Positions 23,112 to 33,808 of a stretch of 64,000 nucleotides of DNA are shown here, piece by piece. The stretch lies in NCBI GenBank assembly GCA_026002815.1, contig BPGB01000008.1:1-64000 (forward strand), written 5' to 3'. Each line of letters starts with the position of its first letter. Within the stretch, counting starts at the first letter, position 1. The DNA is from Candidatus Woesearchaeota archaeon (GTDB lineage Archaea > Nanobdellota > Nanobdellia > Woesearchaeales > UBA9642). The translations under genes were made by a program, and so were the position numbers. The notes beneath the pieces are model-generated. The model ran no database searches, had not been told where the DNA came from, and worked only from the letters and a program-made list of their open reading frames with translations.

Positions 23112-24038
23112 TGCTTCTGCCTGGAATATTATGTATCCAGTACAATTTCCAGCAGGATTAGGAGGCACTCTTAATTGCCAATAAGTTGTATTTACCATAG
23201 GCGTTGAGGGTAAAGTTTGCTTAGGTATGGTTAAATTCGATATTAGTTGTGCAGTACTTGATAGCGGTGTTTTATCAATCCAGTTTCCAGTGTCTACTAT
23301 TGAAAATCTCTCGTATTCAACACTTATATTTCCAAAAATACTGCAATTCATTGCTAAGCCATCTCCTCTTACAGCACCATATCCTTCAACACTAATATTT
23401 ATTGGCATGTTACCGAAATTAGTAACATTTGCTGCTTTTGTCAAAGAATCATCATCTACTGCGACATTACCATAATCTATGCCGTCAGTAACATTAAGAG
23501 CATAAAGAGGATATACATAAGTAGTGTTTGAATTATTTCCTGTTTTATTATATGTATCTATAGCCATTACCGAACAATTCCATGTCCCATTATTGGCATA
23601 ATAATATACTGGAAATATACATAAATAGTTTACTGTATAATTAATGCCATTTCCTGAGTTAATACAATTTGTCGTATAGTGACTGTTGTTATCATCTGGA
23701 GCAAACCTGCTTGATGTAGTAATGTGCCATAATGTTGCATTTACGCCTGTTATATCGCCATATCCATTCCAGTCCCTTATTGTAGCATTACAGGTAATAT
23801 TTCTTAAAGATCCTGCATTAAGTGTTACATTCAACAATGAATTATTTGTTTCTTGATAAACAATAACTTCTAATACTTCTGGATTAGAATTAGAAATAGT
23901 CACTCTAGTAGTAACAGTAACATTTCTGTAATTATCGCCTATAATATTATTTGCATTAGAGAATGAACTAAAGAAAATAGCAAGACTTATAACTAATATA
24001 AAAAATACTAAGTATAATGCCTTTTTTTTATTTAACAT
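23106..24038 (-). CDS. Secreted 'module A' protein
   Basis: Signal peptide then 'NNIIGDNYRNVTVTTRVTI...YYYANNGTWNC...YPLYALNVTDGIDYG...NFGNMPINISVEGYGAVRGDGLAMNCS...NTTYWQL...CTGYIIFQAEAP'; close paralogue of 34927..35853. Confidence 0.7.
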   Translation of the reverse strand: MLNKKKALYLVFFILVISLAIFFSSFSNANNIIGDNYRNVTVTTRVTISNSNPEVLEVIVYQETNNSLLNVTLNAGSLRNITCNATIRDWNGYGDITGVNATLWHITTSSRFAPDDNNSHYTTNCINSGNGINYTVNYLCIFPVYYYANNGTWNCSVMAIDTYNKTGNNSNTTYVYPLYALNVTDGIDYGNVAVDDDSLTKAANVTNFGNMPINISVEGYGAVRGDGLAMNCSIFGNISVEYERFSIVDTGNWIDKTPLSSTAQLISNLTIPKQTLPSTPMVNTTYWQLRVPPNPAGNCTGYIIFQAEAP

Positions 24039-24198
24039 TTTTGCACTTCTTTCTTATGCAATATTTCCTTTTATGCTAATTACTGTGCATGTAAGCAATT
24101 TTAAGTAACATGTTACTGTTCCATATAACAAAACAACCCAGTATATCTTTTAACTATTTTTATCTATTAGTATACATTTTTATATATTAGTATCATAT

Positions 24199-24217
24199 CT
24201 TATATATAAATGTTTCG
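24199..24217 (-). promoter_or_regulatory. BRE/TATA-like promoter for CDS 23106..24038
   Basis: Minus strand CGAAACATTTATATATAAG; the identical 19-mer lies upstream of CDS 41788..42558. Confidence 0.65.
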
Positions 24218-24606
24218 CTATAAAAAAGAAATAAAAAAATACTAAAAAAATAAAAAATAAAATAAAAAAAACCTTATTATACAAAAAAAAACAAAAATAA
24301 TTTCAAAAAATAAAAATAAAAACAATATAAGCTTATAAACACTAAATAAAAAATTAAAACAACTATAACAGGAATAAATAATTTAAATAATAAAGGAAAA
24401 AGAGAAGAAACAACAAAAGAAAATTAATAAAAAAATAATAAAAGAAGATATCAATTAAAATAACAAAAGCTAACAATAAAAAATAGAAAAGAAAACAGAT
24501 AATGAAAAAGAAAATAAATTCAAAAACAACACATTATTAACAAAAACACACCATAACATTTAAATATTAATAATAACCCAAACATAAAAGGTGGGTGAAA
24601 TAATAC

Positions 24607-26412
24607 ATGAATAGAGGTACTTTTTTAGTCTACAATAAAAAAATATTAAAAATATTAGAAAAAAAAACAATAAAAATAATATTAATACCATTTTTATTAT
24701 TAATTCTCTCAACAATTTTAACAACAAATGCTTATGCACTAGAAAAAGTAATAGCAAATAGTGCAGATTGGAGAGACGTTTACAGCGCGATGCTATATGC
24801 AAGTCTCATAGAAAAACAACCAGGATTATTCTTGACAAGTGCAAAACATAGCACAATACTACTATATTCAATATCAAAAAACACAAATGGAACGCTAATA
24901 GTATCATCAAGAACACAGCCATATATAGTAAATTACAAAAGCGTAATGGACGGTCAAGGATATAAAGATGTAGAAGAATTAGTATCAAACAGAATAAACC
25001 TTGATCTTGCCGAAAGAGTTTTTAGAGAAAAAAACATAAAAAAATACATAATAGTAGATGATGCGTATGGATATAATGCATTATCTGTAGCATCATATGC
25101 TGCTTTAGCAGGATACTATGTACTTTTCGCAAACGAAAGAAATATTGCTCAGGTAGATGCGTTTCTTCAAGATGTAGATCCAACAGAAGTAATATTGTTT
25201 GGACAGGTTGATGAAGCAGTAAAAACAAGACTACAAAAATATAATCCAGAAATAATAAACAAAGGAGACAGGTTTGACAACAACATAGAAATAGTAAAGA
25301 GATATTTAAAAATAAAAAACACACAGCAAACATTAATGAGTAATGGAGAATTCATAGAAGCAAGCATAATGTCCGGACAAGATCCAGTAATATTCATAGG
25401 AAGAACTGCCGTACCCCCACAAGTACAAGAATATATAAAAGAATCAGATTTTAAAGTTGCAGTTCTGATAGGAAACGAACTAATAAATTCTGCAACAACA
25501 ATAAGAAGACAACTAGGAATAAGTGTTTTTGTAAAATTCGCTCAAGGAGCAAGAAATCCCGAAGGAGCAATAGCAGCAGTAGAAGACTTAGATAAATTCC
25601 CTATGCCTAGATATAACCTAAATATGGAATTATTCTCAATAATATATAATAAGGCAACAAACACTTTATGGGTCACATATCACAATTTAGCAAACATAGG
25701 AACATATATAAAAGGAACAATAACATTAAATGTTGACGGACAACAAGTTGTTGTAGGGGATCAAGAACCTATATTTATAGATAAAAATCAATATAAAACA
25801 ATTACCTATGATGCAGTATTAGAAGGAGAAAATATCACTGCACAAATATATACTTTATTCGGGGAAGGAAAAAGAAGCCTAGAAAACGTTCTTCAAGGAA
25901 CAATGAATGTACAAATAGTAGAAATATTAGATAATTCAAAAATAAATATAACTTCTGTCGTTTATGATAAAAATAATAAGCAATTCCTTGTGACAATACA
26001 AAATATCGGAGAGGTAGATGTTTATGTAAATGTTGAATTACTAGACTTATACATAAACGGGGAATTCATAATAATATCTAGTCCAGAAACATTACTTCTA
26101 AAGCCGGGAGAAAAGATAACATTAAAAGTCCCGGCCGAATTAAGTGAGTTAGATATACAAAACAATCCAGTAATAAAAGTTAAGGCATATTACGGAGAGA
26201 GAGAAAATAGTTTGATAAAAACAGCATATGCAGAATTCGCATATAATGAGAAGAGTCCAGATTATATATTCTATATATTAGTACTTCTTGTTATAATATT
26301 AATATTATTACTAGTGTTTGGAAGAAAGAAGTGTCCTCATTGCGGAACAAAAAATTCTAGGACAAGAAAGAGATGCAAAAAGTGCGGACGAAATCTATAC
26401 GAAAAAAAATAA
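24607..26412 (+). CDS. Cell-wall-binding-repeat-2 (CWB2)-like extracellular protein with TM and C-terminal zinc ribbon
   Basis: 'NSADWRDVYSAMLYASLIEKQPGLFLTS...YIIVDDAYGYNALSVASYAALAGYYVLFANE...VDPTEVILFGQVDEAV', TM 'YIFYILVLLVIILILLLVF', then 'CPHCGTKNSRTRKRCKKCGRNLY'. Confidence 0.7.
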   Translation: MNRGTFLVYNKKILKILEKKTIKIILIPFLLLILSTILTTNAYALEKVIANSADWRDVYSAMLYASLIEKQPGLFLTSAKHSTILLYSISKNTNGTLIVSSRTQPYIVNYKSVMDGQGYKDVEELVSNRINLDLAERVFREKNIKKYIIVDDAYGYNALSVASYAALAGYYVLFANERNIAQVDAFLQDVDPTEVILFGQVDEAVKTRLQKYNPEIINKGDRFDNNIEIVKRYLKIKNTQQTLMSNGEFIEASIMSGQDPVIFIGRTAVPPQVQEYIKESDFKVAVLIGNELINSATTIRRQLGISVFVKFAQGARNPEGAIAAVEDLDKFPMPRYNLNMELFSIIYNKATNTLWVTYHNLANIGTYIKGTITLNVDGQQVVVGDQEPIFIDKNQYKTITYDAVLEGENITAQIYTLFGEGKRSLENVLQGTMNVQIVEILDNSKINITSVVYDKNNKQFLVTIQNIGEVDVYVNVELLDLYINGEFIIISSPETLLLKPGEKITLKVPAELSELDIQNNPVIKVKAYYGERENSLIKTAYAEFAYNEKSPDYIFYILVLLVIILILLLVFGRKKCPHCGTKNSRTRKRCKKCGRNLYEKK

Positions 26413-26629
26413 TACAAAGCAAGAAACACAATCTACTGAAGCACACTCCCAAACTCATAATCTAAAAAAATAAGTATCTAAATCAAAAAAATAAATATCT
26501 AAAAAAAGAAAAAGCAAATATCTGAAAGTATAATTATCTAAAATTAAAACTACACAATATCATATCAAGTATTATTATCACACATATTAAGAAAATTATT
26601 AATCGATATATTATTGATTAACTGATATA

Positions 26630-29600
26630 TTATTGATTAACCTTCGTTTCTTGATTCAAACTCGATATTTTTTCATGATGAAACTCTAACTGCTTAATAT
26701 TGTTTGCAACATAATTAAGATATTTTAACTCAGAATCAGTGTTAAGGCCAGGTATAAAACCTATATTATAAGCAATATCCCCGTAGTTTTTGTTTAATAA
26801 CTCCTTTATTTCTAAATATTTTTTAAGTCTTTTATAATAAAGATGCCTTCTCGCATTATGTATATACATATAAGCTTCTAGTTTCTTTTTCACATGATTT
26901 AATTTTTTAATATGATTCTCATCGATATAATCATTATAAAAATCTAAGTTAGAAATTAATTTTACTGTTTCATTATATATAGACCTTGCTCTCTCGTAAT
27001 CAAACATATTTATCACTGAATTACAATAATCTATTTTTCTAATAATATCCTCTGGAAGAATATCGTTAAAATTATTATTAGATAAAGTATAATTAGAAGA
27101 GCTATTATTACTTTTTATTGACTCAATATTTGTAATTAATGAATTGGTTGAATTGAAACCTATTTTTACACCTGAAAGATTAGCATTTACAGATGTTCGT
27201 GTATTCCTGTCTGATTTCAAATTGTTATTTGAATTATTTAATTTACTTTGAACACCATTTTCATATATTGTGTTTTTTTTGCTATTCATATTTTCTGTTT
27301 TTATGCTTCTTAAACCAAAAACGCCATTCACAGAATTACTGTTTCTATTCATAGAATTGCTTTTATTAATATTATGAATATTTCTAGAAAAAAACTTTTT
27401 GTCCTGTCTGTCCAACACAATAACGTATCCTCCAAGTAAAACTATCATTATTACTCCAATTATAATTATCCAATGTATTCCAGTTATTTTATTAAATGAA
27501 ATATTTTCAAACGACATCAACCCAGTTATTTTATTTGATTCTTTAAGATTGCTGATTCTAGAATCTGAAATTTTAAAGTTAGGTTTATCCATTATTAGTG
27601 TTTTTGTATTCTTTAAAGACATTAACGAAATTATGCCATCGACTAGGTAATAAATTTCTCCAGACTCAAATGAATCAAAATTCCACTTTACAACAGGATC
27701 TTCCTTAACTATCTCTGGATTTTGTGTTTTTAAATAAACTATTTCAGAAGCCTTATTTATTACCTCCTTCGGTATTTTTTCAACCAATATAACGTTTGAT
27801 AATTTCGATGGAACAATTATTTTTTTATGAATTAAAGTTTTTTTATCATAACTCTCTTGATTTAAATTTCTAATTTTAAAAGAAATTGATTCAACTTTTA
27901 CTAACACATTATCTTGAATCCCCTTATTCTTAATCATATACTCTTCCAATTGTTCTTTTGATATGTTTATGCCTTCAATGATATCCATTACAGAAGACTC
28001 AACATCAGATTCAGTTATTATTTGCTCAAAACTTCCTTGTTCTTGAATTATTATATCATCAACAACATTACCTTGCGCTTTAATTGCCTTTAATTTTAAA
28101 GAATTTAATCTTATTTCCAATTCAGACTTAGATAAATCTTGATTCTTTAAGTCTTCCAATTCAGATATTATGTTTTCAATCTCAGAACGAGAATCTTGAC
28201 TAATTTCTTCAACGTTCAACAATTCAATAATCTTTAATATTGAAGGATCTTTTATCGAAGATAATTTTCTCTCAGCTGAATCAATATCCATTAACATCGT
28301 TTCAAGCAAAGAAATCTTTTCATCTACTAAATAATAAAGTGTTTTGTCAAGAGTTTTAACTACATTATTTTCTTTCTCATCTATTATAGGAATATATATT
28401 TCTACTTCATCGCTGAATGGGCCCTCGTTGCCTGCCTTATCAACTGCAAGAATCTTATACGAATAATGCTTCCCTGCTGAAATATCTTTATCAAGATAAG
28501 ATTCTTTTGAGGTATCTGCAATTAATTCATATTTTTGTGACTCTCCTACTTCTGAACGGTATATCTTAAAAACAGGAGAATCATCATCTCTATAAAGCCA
28601 TGACAATAACACTCCTTTTTCTTCAAGTACTACAGATAATTCTTCTACTTGGGATGGCGGGTCAGTATCTATTAAAAATATCTCTCCATCAGTTATTATA
28701 TCTCCTATTATGCCATTAAAGTCTGTTCCTGAAAATTTGAAAGTAGCAACAGAAGTGCCTATGCCATCTTCTATAACTAGATATCCATTCCAGTTCTTTC
28801 CGCTTCCTGTTAAAGAAATTCTTCTTTTAGTATCATCGTTGTCTAAAATATAATATAAAGAAGGATTATTTTGCACCTCTTTTGATGTTGTCAGTGTTAT
28901 AGAGTATATTCCTTTTTTTAATGGTCCTGATTTATCTATTTTTATAGATGCTGATGGCCTCGTTGAAACTATTACGTTAATTTCATCATATCTTACTAAA
29001 CTGTTGCTTGAAGCACAAGCAACATAAATCCTGTGGCCTCCTTCTGATAAACCATTTATAATTGTTTTATGTATTATATTGTTTGTTACTGTAAACTTGT
29101 CCATTGAAGAAAATAAAGTATCTTTTATTAAAGAATACCTGCATTCTGAATCATAATTTGTTTCAAGAGTAATGCTCACTCCATTATTTGATGTCAAGCT
29201 ATATGTTTTTGACAATATTTCTACTACTTCTGTAACTATGCTAAAAGAAACTGAAGAAGATTTTGTTTCTGTGCTGGTTTCACATGTGATTTCCAAATCA
29301 TGACTCCCATTGTTTAATAGTATATTTTGATAAAAGAATAACGGAGAAATATTAAATGTTGAATTTGATATTAATACCCCTGACTTACCTGAAACATCGT
29401 AGTTACAATTCGTTTCAGTTTCTTGGTTTGTTGAGACAACTATTGATATGTTGCTTGAATTATAAGATGAATTATTTATAGGTGAAAGTATTTGAACGAC
29501 TAATGGAACATCTAATACATTTATAGTAAAATTTTCTATTGCTGAGCTTATATTATCTTTGGCTAAAACGGTATACTCATAAATGCCTGAACTTGAATAA

Positions 29601-29944
29601 TCTGTTTTTTCATAATAATAATTTTTATCACTTATTAAGGATCCTTCAAGGTATATTTCATAAGAAACATTTCCAGTATAATTATTAGCATAAAATGATA
29701 TGTTTATATAATCTGATTCGTTTATTACTGGTTCATAAATTATATTTGATATTACTATTGCACTCGCATGTGGCATAAACATGATATTCAAAATCAATAA
29801 TAATAAAAATGAAAATATCATACTACTTTTTTTTGTTTTATTAAAATACTTTTTCTTCATTTTATTAACATATAAAATTAAATATCTAGAACTAGACCTA
29901 TTAAAAATATATTCACTGTCCCGCATATGATTAACGAACACCAT
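26630..29944 (-). CDS. Large surface protein with Ig/FN3-like ectodomain, one TM and a cytoplasmic helical C-terminal domain
   Basis: FN3-like 'DTDPPSQVEELSVVLEEKGVLLSWLYRDDDSPVFKIYRSEVGE...YSYKILAVDKAGNEG', TM 'IIIIGVIMIVLLGGYVIVLD', Asn/Ser linker, helical tail. Confidence 0.7.
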   Translation of the reverse strand: MVFVNHMRDSEYIFNRSSSRYLILYVNKMKKKYFNKTKKSSMIFSFLLLLILNIMFMPHASAIVISNIIYEPVINESDYINISFYANNYTGNVSYEIYLEGSLISDKNYYYEKTDYSSSGIYEYTVLAKDNISSAIENFTINVLDVPLVVQILSPINNSSYNSSNISIVVSTNQETETNCNYDVSGKSGVLISNSTFNISPLFFYQNILLNNGSHDLEITCETSTETKSSSVSFSIVTEVVEILSKTYSLTSNNGVSITLETNYDSECRYSLIKDTLFSSMDKFTVTNNIIHKTIINGLSEGGHRIYVACASSNSLVRYDEINVIVSTRPSASIKIDKSGPLKKGIYSITLTTSKEVQNNPSLYYILDNDDTKRRISLTGSGKNWNGYLVIEDGIGTSVATFKFSGTDFNGIIGDIITDGEIFLIDTDPPSQVEELSVVLEEKGVLLSWLYRDDDSPVFKIYRSEVGESQKYELIADTSKESYLDKDISAGKHYSYKILAVDKAGNEGPFSDEVEIYIPIIDEKENNVVKTLDKTLYYLVDEKISLLETMLMDIDSAERKLSSIKDPSILKIIELLNVEEISQDSRSEIENIISELEDLKNQDLSKSELEIRLNSLKLKAIKAQGNVVDDIIIQEQGSFEQIITESDVESSVMDIIEGINISKEQLEEYMIKNKGIQDNVLVKVESISFKIRNLNQESYDKKTLIHKKIIVPSKLSNVILVEKIPKEVINKASEIVYLKTQNPEIVKEDPVVKWNFDSFESGEIYYLVDGIISLMSLKNTKTLIMDKPNFKISDSRISNLKESNKITGLMSFENISFNKITGIHWIIIIGVIMIVLLGGYVIVLDRQDKKFFSRNIHNINKSNSMNRNSNSVNGVFGLRSIKTENMNSKKNTIYENGVQSKLNNSNNNLKSDRNTRTSVNANLSGVKIGFNSTNSLITNIESIKSNNSSSNYTLSNNNFNDILPEDIIRKIDYCNSVINMFDYERARSIYNETVKLISNLDFYNDYIDENHIKKLNHVKKKLEAYMYIHNARRHLYYKRLKKYLEIKELLNKNYGDIAYNIGFIPGLNTDSELKYLNYVANNIKQLEFHHEKISSLNQETKVNQ

Positions 29945-29992
29945 TTTTAGAGTTTTTCAAAGACTATTAAACATACAGTCTTATAGTATTAT

Positions 29993-30163
29993 CTACTTGA
30001 GATTTTTTATCCTCCCAAGAATATTCTGATCTCTTTCAAGGGCTTCTCTTATTGCTCTGTCAAGGTATTCATTAAGGGTCATATCTTTTAGGACAGCGAT
30101 CACTTTTGCCTTTGTATGCGTTTCCTCGCTTAAAATAATATTAACCCTTTTGGTTTTTCCCAT
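29993..30163 (-). CDS. Ribbon-helix-helix (CopG/MetJ-like) transcriptional regulator, 56 aa
   Basis: Below the track cutoff: MGKTKRVNIILSEETHTKAKVIAVLKDMTLNEYLDRAIREALERDQNILGRIKNLK. Typical RHH pattern. Confidence 0.8.
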   Translation of the reverse strand: MGKTKRVNIILSEETHTKAKVIAVLKDMTLNEYLDRAIREALERDQNILGRIKNLK

Positions 30164-30177
30164 TTTAATCCATAAAA

Positions 30178-30195
30178 GTATACAAAATAGTATAC
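30178..30195. promoter_or_regulatory. Candidate RHH operator: two GTATAC palindromes 12 bp apart
   Basis: GTATACaaaataGTATAC immediately upstream of the RHH gene. Confidence 0.6.
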
Positions 30196-30365
30196 CTAAA
30201 TCATTTTTATTATATTTATGATATTTATGATTTAAAAACTTTACTATTTTTTATGATAAAAATAATAAAAATGATAAAAATGATAAATATCATAAAAAGC
30301 AAAGAGAAAAACACAAAAAACAATACAATAAAAAAATCAATAGATAAAATATATAAACCAAAGAT

Positions 30366-31826
30366 ATGAATAAAAAAAACATGAATAAATACTTCAAAGA
30401 TAGAAAAACAAAAATAATTTGTACTATTGGCCCAAGCTCAGACAGAAAAAACATCATAAAAAAATTATATAAAAAAGGAATGAATATAGCAAGACTCAAT
30501 TTCTCACATGGAACACACGATTATCATAAGAAAATAATAGACACAATAAAAAACATTAACAAAGAAATAGACATACCAATAAGCATACTTTTAGATACAA
30601 AAGGCCCCGAATTAAGAGTGGGAAAATTCAAACAACCAGTTTTTTTAAAAGAAAAATCACAAGTTATACTAACAACAAAAGATTTAGAGTATTCAAATGA
30701 AAAAATAATATCTGTACTAGACAAAAACATGACTAAAAAGGTAAAAAAAGGATCAAAAATATACATTGCAGATGGTACAATAGAATTAAGAGTGGAAAAA
30801 GTTGAATACGAAAAAATATATTGTACAGTAATAATAGGAGGAGAAGTTAGTACAAAGAAGAATATTAACATCCCGGGAGCATACATAGATCTACCAGCCA
30901 TATCTAAAGAAGATAAGAAAGATATATTATTTGGAATAGAAAGTGGAATAGACTTCATAGCACAATCTTTTGTAAAAAAACCAGAAGACGTAAAATACTT
31001 GAGGGATTTTTTAAAAGAAAACAATGCAGAACATATACCAATAATAGCGAAGATAGAATCGTTACAAGCATTAAACAACATAGACGAGATTATAAAAATA
31101 TCGGACGGGATAATGATTGCCAGAGGAGATTTGGGGGTTCAAATACCTATAGAGAGTATCCCCTCAATACAAAAAAACATAATAAAAAAATGTAACATTG
31201 CAGGAAAGCCGGTAATAACAGCAACACAAATGCTTGAATCAATGACAAAAAATCCACGACCAACAAGAGCAGAAGCTACAGACGTAGCAAACGCAATACT
31301 AGACGGAACAGATGCAATTATGCTATCTGGAGAAACAGCCTCAGGAAAGTACCCTGTGAAAGCAGTAGAGATAATGGATAAAATAGCAAAAAAAACTGAA
31401 CAAACACTTAAATATACAAAAATAGCAACATGGGTAGAAGAAAGCGATAAAGAATACAAATTAACTATTACTGATTCTTTAAGTAAATCAGTATGCGAAA
31501 CTGCAAAAGATTTGGAAGCAACTGCAATAGTAACGTGCACATCTACCGGATACACTGCAAGACAAATATCAAGACATAGGCCTATAACACCGATAATCGC
31601 TGCAACCCCGAATGAGCATGAATTCAAAAAACTGACTTTAGTTTGGGGAGTAACTCCATTATTAATAGAACACCCGGAAGACACTGATGAATTGATAAAC
31701 ATAAGTCTTAAAAAAATAAAAGAAAAAGGTTATGTTAAAGAATTTGATTTAGTAGTATGGACAGCAGGAATACCGTTTAATATTGGCGGTAATATAAATA
31801 CTATGAAAGTAGAATTAATAAGATAG
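30366..31826 (+). CDS. pyk: Pyruvate kinase
   Basis: 'KIICTIGPSSDRKNIIKKLYKKGMNIARLNFSHG', 'IIAKIESLQALNNIDEIIKISDGIMIARGDLGVQIP', 'KPVITATQMLESMTKNPRPTRAEATDVANAILDGTDAIMLSGETASGKYP'. Confidence 0.97.
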   Translation: MNKKNMNKYFKDRKTKIICTIGPSSDRKNIIKKLYKKGMNIARLNFSHGTHDYHKKIIDTIKNINKEIDIPISILLDTKGPELRVGKFKQPVFLKEKSQVILTTKDLEYSNEKIISVLDKNMTKKVKKGSKIYIADGTIELRVEKVEYEKIYCTVIIGGEVSTKKNINIPGAYIDLPAISKEDKKDILFGIESGIDFIAQSFVKKPEDVKYLRDFLKENNAEHIPIIAKIESLQALNNIDEIIKISDGIMIARGDLGVQIPIESIPSIQKNIIKKCNIAGKPVITATQMLESMTKNPRPTRAEATDVANAILDGTDAIMLSGETASGKYPVKAVEIMDKIAKKTEQTLKYTKIATWVEESDKEYKLTITDSLSKSVCETAKDLEATAIVTCTSTGYTARQISRHRPITPIIAATPNEHEFKKLTLVWGVTPLLIEHPEDTDELINISLKKIKEKGYVKEFDLVVWTAGIPFNIGGNINTMKVELIR

Positions 31827-31977
31827 TATATAATCAGTAAAGATATAATTATGATGTTTTTTATTTTCCAATATTAAGTACATTAATAATACCAGATTAA
31901 TAATAAAATACCAGATAATTATATAAAATACCAGATTATATTAATAATGCCATTACTAAAATACTCTTTCTATAAAT

Positions 31978-33792
31978 TTAAGCTCCATCTTTCTTTTCTT
32001 GTAATTTTTCTTTACTTGAATTTTCAGTATCTTGTTTTTTATCCGACTTATTTAATTCATCATATAATTTTTGCTTTTCATCATATTGATGATACAATTT
32101 TTCAAGTCTTTCGAATATTTCTTTCATCTCTGGATATGCAGAAATTCTCTTAATAAATTCCTCGTTAGACCTTAACTTACTTATTCTATCACAGAAATCT
32201 TTCTCCATATCAAATGGATTATTATTTTTTGAATATTCATCATACAACTCCATCAAAAGATTATATATCTTCTTTATATCAGGATACTTAAACATTATCT
32301 CTTTTGCCTCATCGTTTTTACTTAATTCATACAATTTGTTTGCAATAATATTTTCTTCCTCAGACAAAATCCTATTTTCCATTTCTATGAGTTTCATCAA
32401 ATTCTGATAGTGCATATCATCCAAATGTTTCTGTTTTTCTAGATGTATTTTCTCATTATATGCAAGGCTCTTAGATAGTGCATAAATTGCTAATGGTGCT
32501 ATTATTATAAAAAGCAACAATAACCAACTATATTTAAAAAATATGTTTGGACATAATAAAAAGAAGTAACTATAAAACAAAAATCCTATAGAAAGAAAGA
32601 CTATGCTAATAATGAACATTTTGGTCTTTCTATACTCCCCTATTATTCTTCTTGATCTGCTGAGCGCATTAATATCTTCATTTTTTCTTAACTTTTCAAC
32701 AATTACTTTTTGAATAAAAAACCTTATAAGTATAGATAGCAATAATATTAATATAAATATCAAGAAACCAATATTTTTAAAATCAAACTTCCGTTCACAA
32801 GTTTCTTTAGGCATCTCTAATTTAGGGATCTTAATAGTTATATTCTGAATTGGTTGCTCTAATAAAGAACATTTCTTTTCACACGGACCACCACAATCAA
32901 CGCCTTCCTCACACAAACCATCATGACAATTTATTAAACCATCAAAACAATTACCCTCATAAGAACATTCCTGAACCTCTGCTGGTTTATTTTTATAAGT
33001 TCCACAATTATTCTTGTCATTACATGTCCTATTTTGTAGTCCAATAACACTGCATTCGCTCCAATCAGTACAATTCCAGTCTTCGTTGCATGATTCAAAA
33101 TACCCTTCTGGTGATTGAATATAATCATTAAAGTATTCTCCTCCACCTATGACGGCACCACCTGTTCCGCCACCTCCAGCACCTCCCGCACCACCACTTC
33201 CAGAACCGCTACCAGAAGGCGTCCCTCCGCCTGTTGCATTATTAGTCACATTACCTGTGGCATTTCCCGTTTGATTAGATGTCGCATTACAGGTAAAACA
33301 ATCAGCTTCGCAAGTGTAGCAATTTTCAAGTCTATCACAAAAACCATCTCCACATATTAGTTCTGGAAAAGTAATATTTACAAAATTATAGTTTCCTGAT
33401 GAAAAATATATATCACCGAAAGCAGACGCAGGATTAGAATCTAGTCTAAAACTTATAACCTGCCCATCTATACCTCCTTCTATTTCGGAAGTTGAAGGAT
33501 CATCAGCTAGGCAGGAAAGAACTCCATAATATCCAGAATTAACTATACTAAATTGGCCACAACTTATATTACCAACATATGCTTTAACAACTCCTGAAAC
33601 TGCAGGTTGATTATAACTGTATATTGTACCATAAAACTCTGTTGGTAAGGGCGGTTCAGCAGAGACAAAATCAATTATTATTAACGCATTTATTAAAATT
33701 AAAAATAAGATAAATAAACAGTATATAATGCGATTATAAAATAAAATAAACCTTCCCTTCAAAATCCGTTTAATACTTATCAACAAATTCAT
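31978..33792 (-). CDS. Secreted/membrane Cys-rich protein with TSP1-like motif and cytoplasmic helical domain
   Basis: 'CGDGFCDRLENCYTCEADCFTC', Gly/Ser-rich linker, 'WNCTDWSECSVIGLQNRTCNDKNNCGT', 'DGLCEEGVDCGGPCEKKC', TM helices. Confidence 0.7.
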   Translation of the reverse strand: MNLLISIKRILKGRFILFYNRIIYCLFILFLILINALIIIDFVSAEPPLPTEFYGTIYSYNQPAVSGVVKAYVGNISCGQFSIVNSGYYGVLSCLADDPSTSEIEGGIDGQVISFRLDSNPASAFGDIYFSSGNYNFVNITFPELICGDGFCDRLENCYTCEADCFTCNATSNQTGNATGNVTNNATGGGTPSGSGSGSGGAGGAGGGGTGGAVIGGGEYFNDYIQSPEGYFESCNEDWNCTDWSECSVIGLQNRTCNDKNNCGTYKNKPAEVQECSYEGNCFDGLINCHDGLCEEGVDCGGPCEKKCSLLEQPIQNITIKIPKLEMPKETCERKFDFKNIGFLIFILILLLSILIRFFIQKVIVEKLRKNEDINALSRSRRIIGEYRKTKMFIISIVFLSIGFLFYSYFFLLCPNIFFKYSWLLLLFIIIAPLAIYALSKSLAYNEKIHLEKQKHLDDMHYQNLMKLIEMENRILSEEENIIANKLYELSKNDEAKEIMFKYPDIKKIYNLLMELYDEYSKNNNPFDMEKDFCDRISKLRSNEEFIKRISAYPEMKEIFERLEKLYHQYDEKQKLYDELNKSDKKQDTENSSKEKLQEKKDGA

Positions 33793-33808
33793 GCTTATAA
33801 CCCTTATT

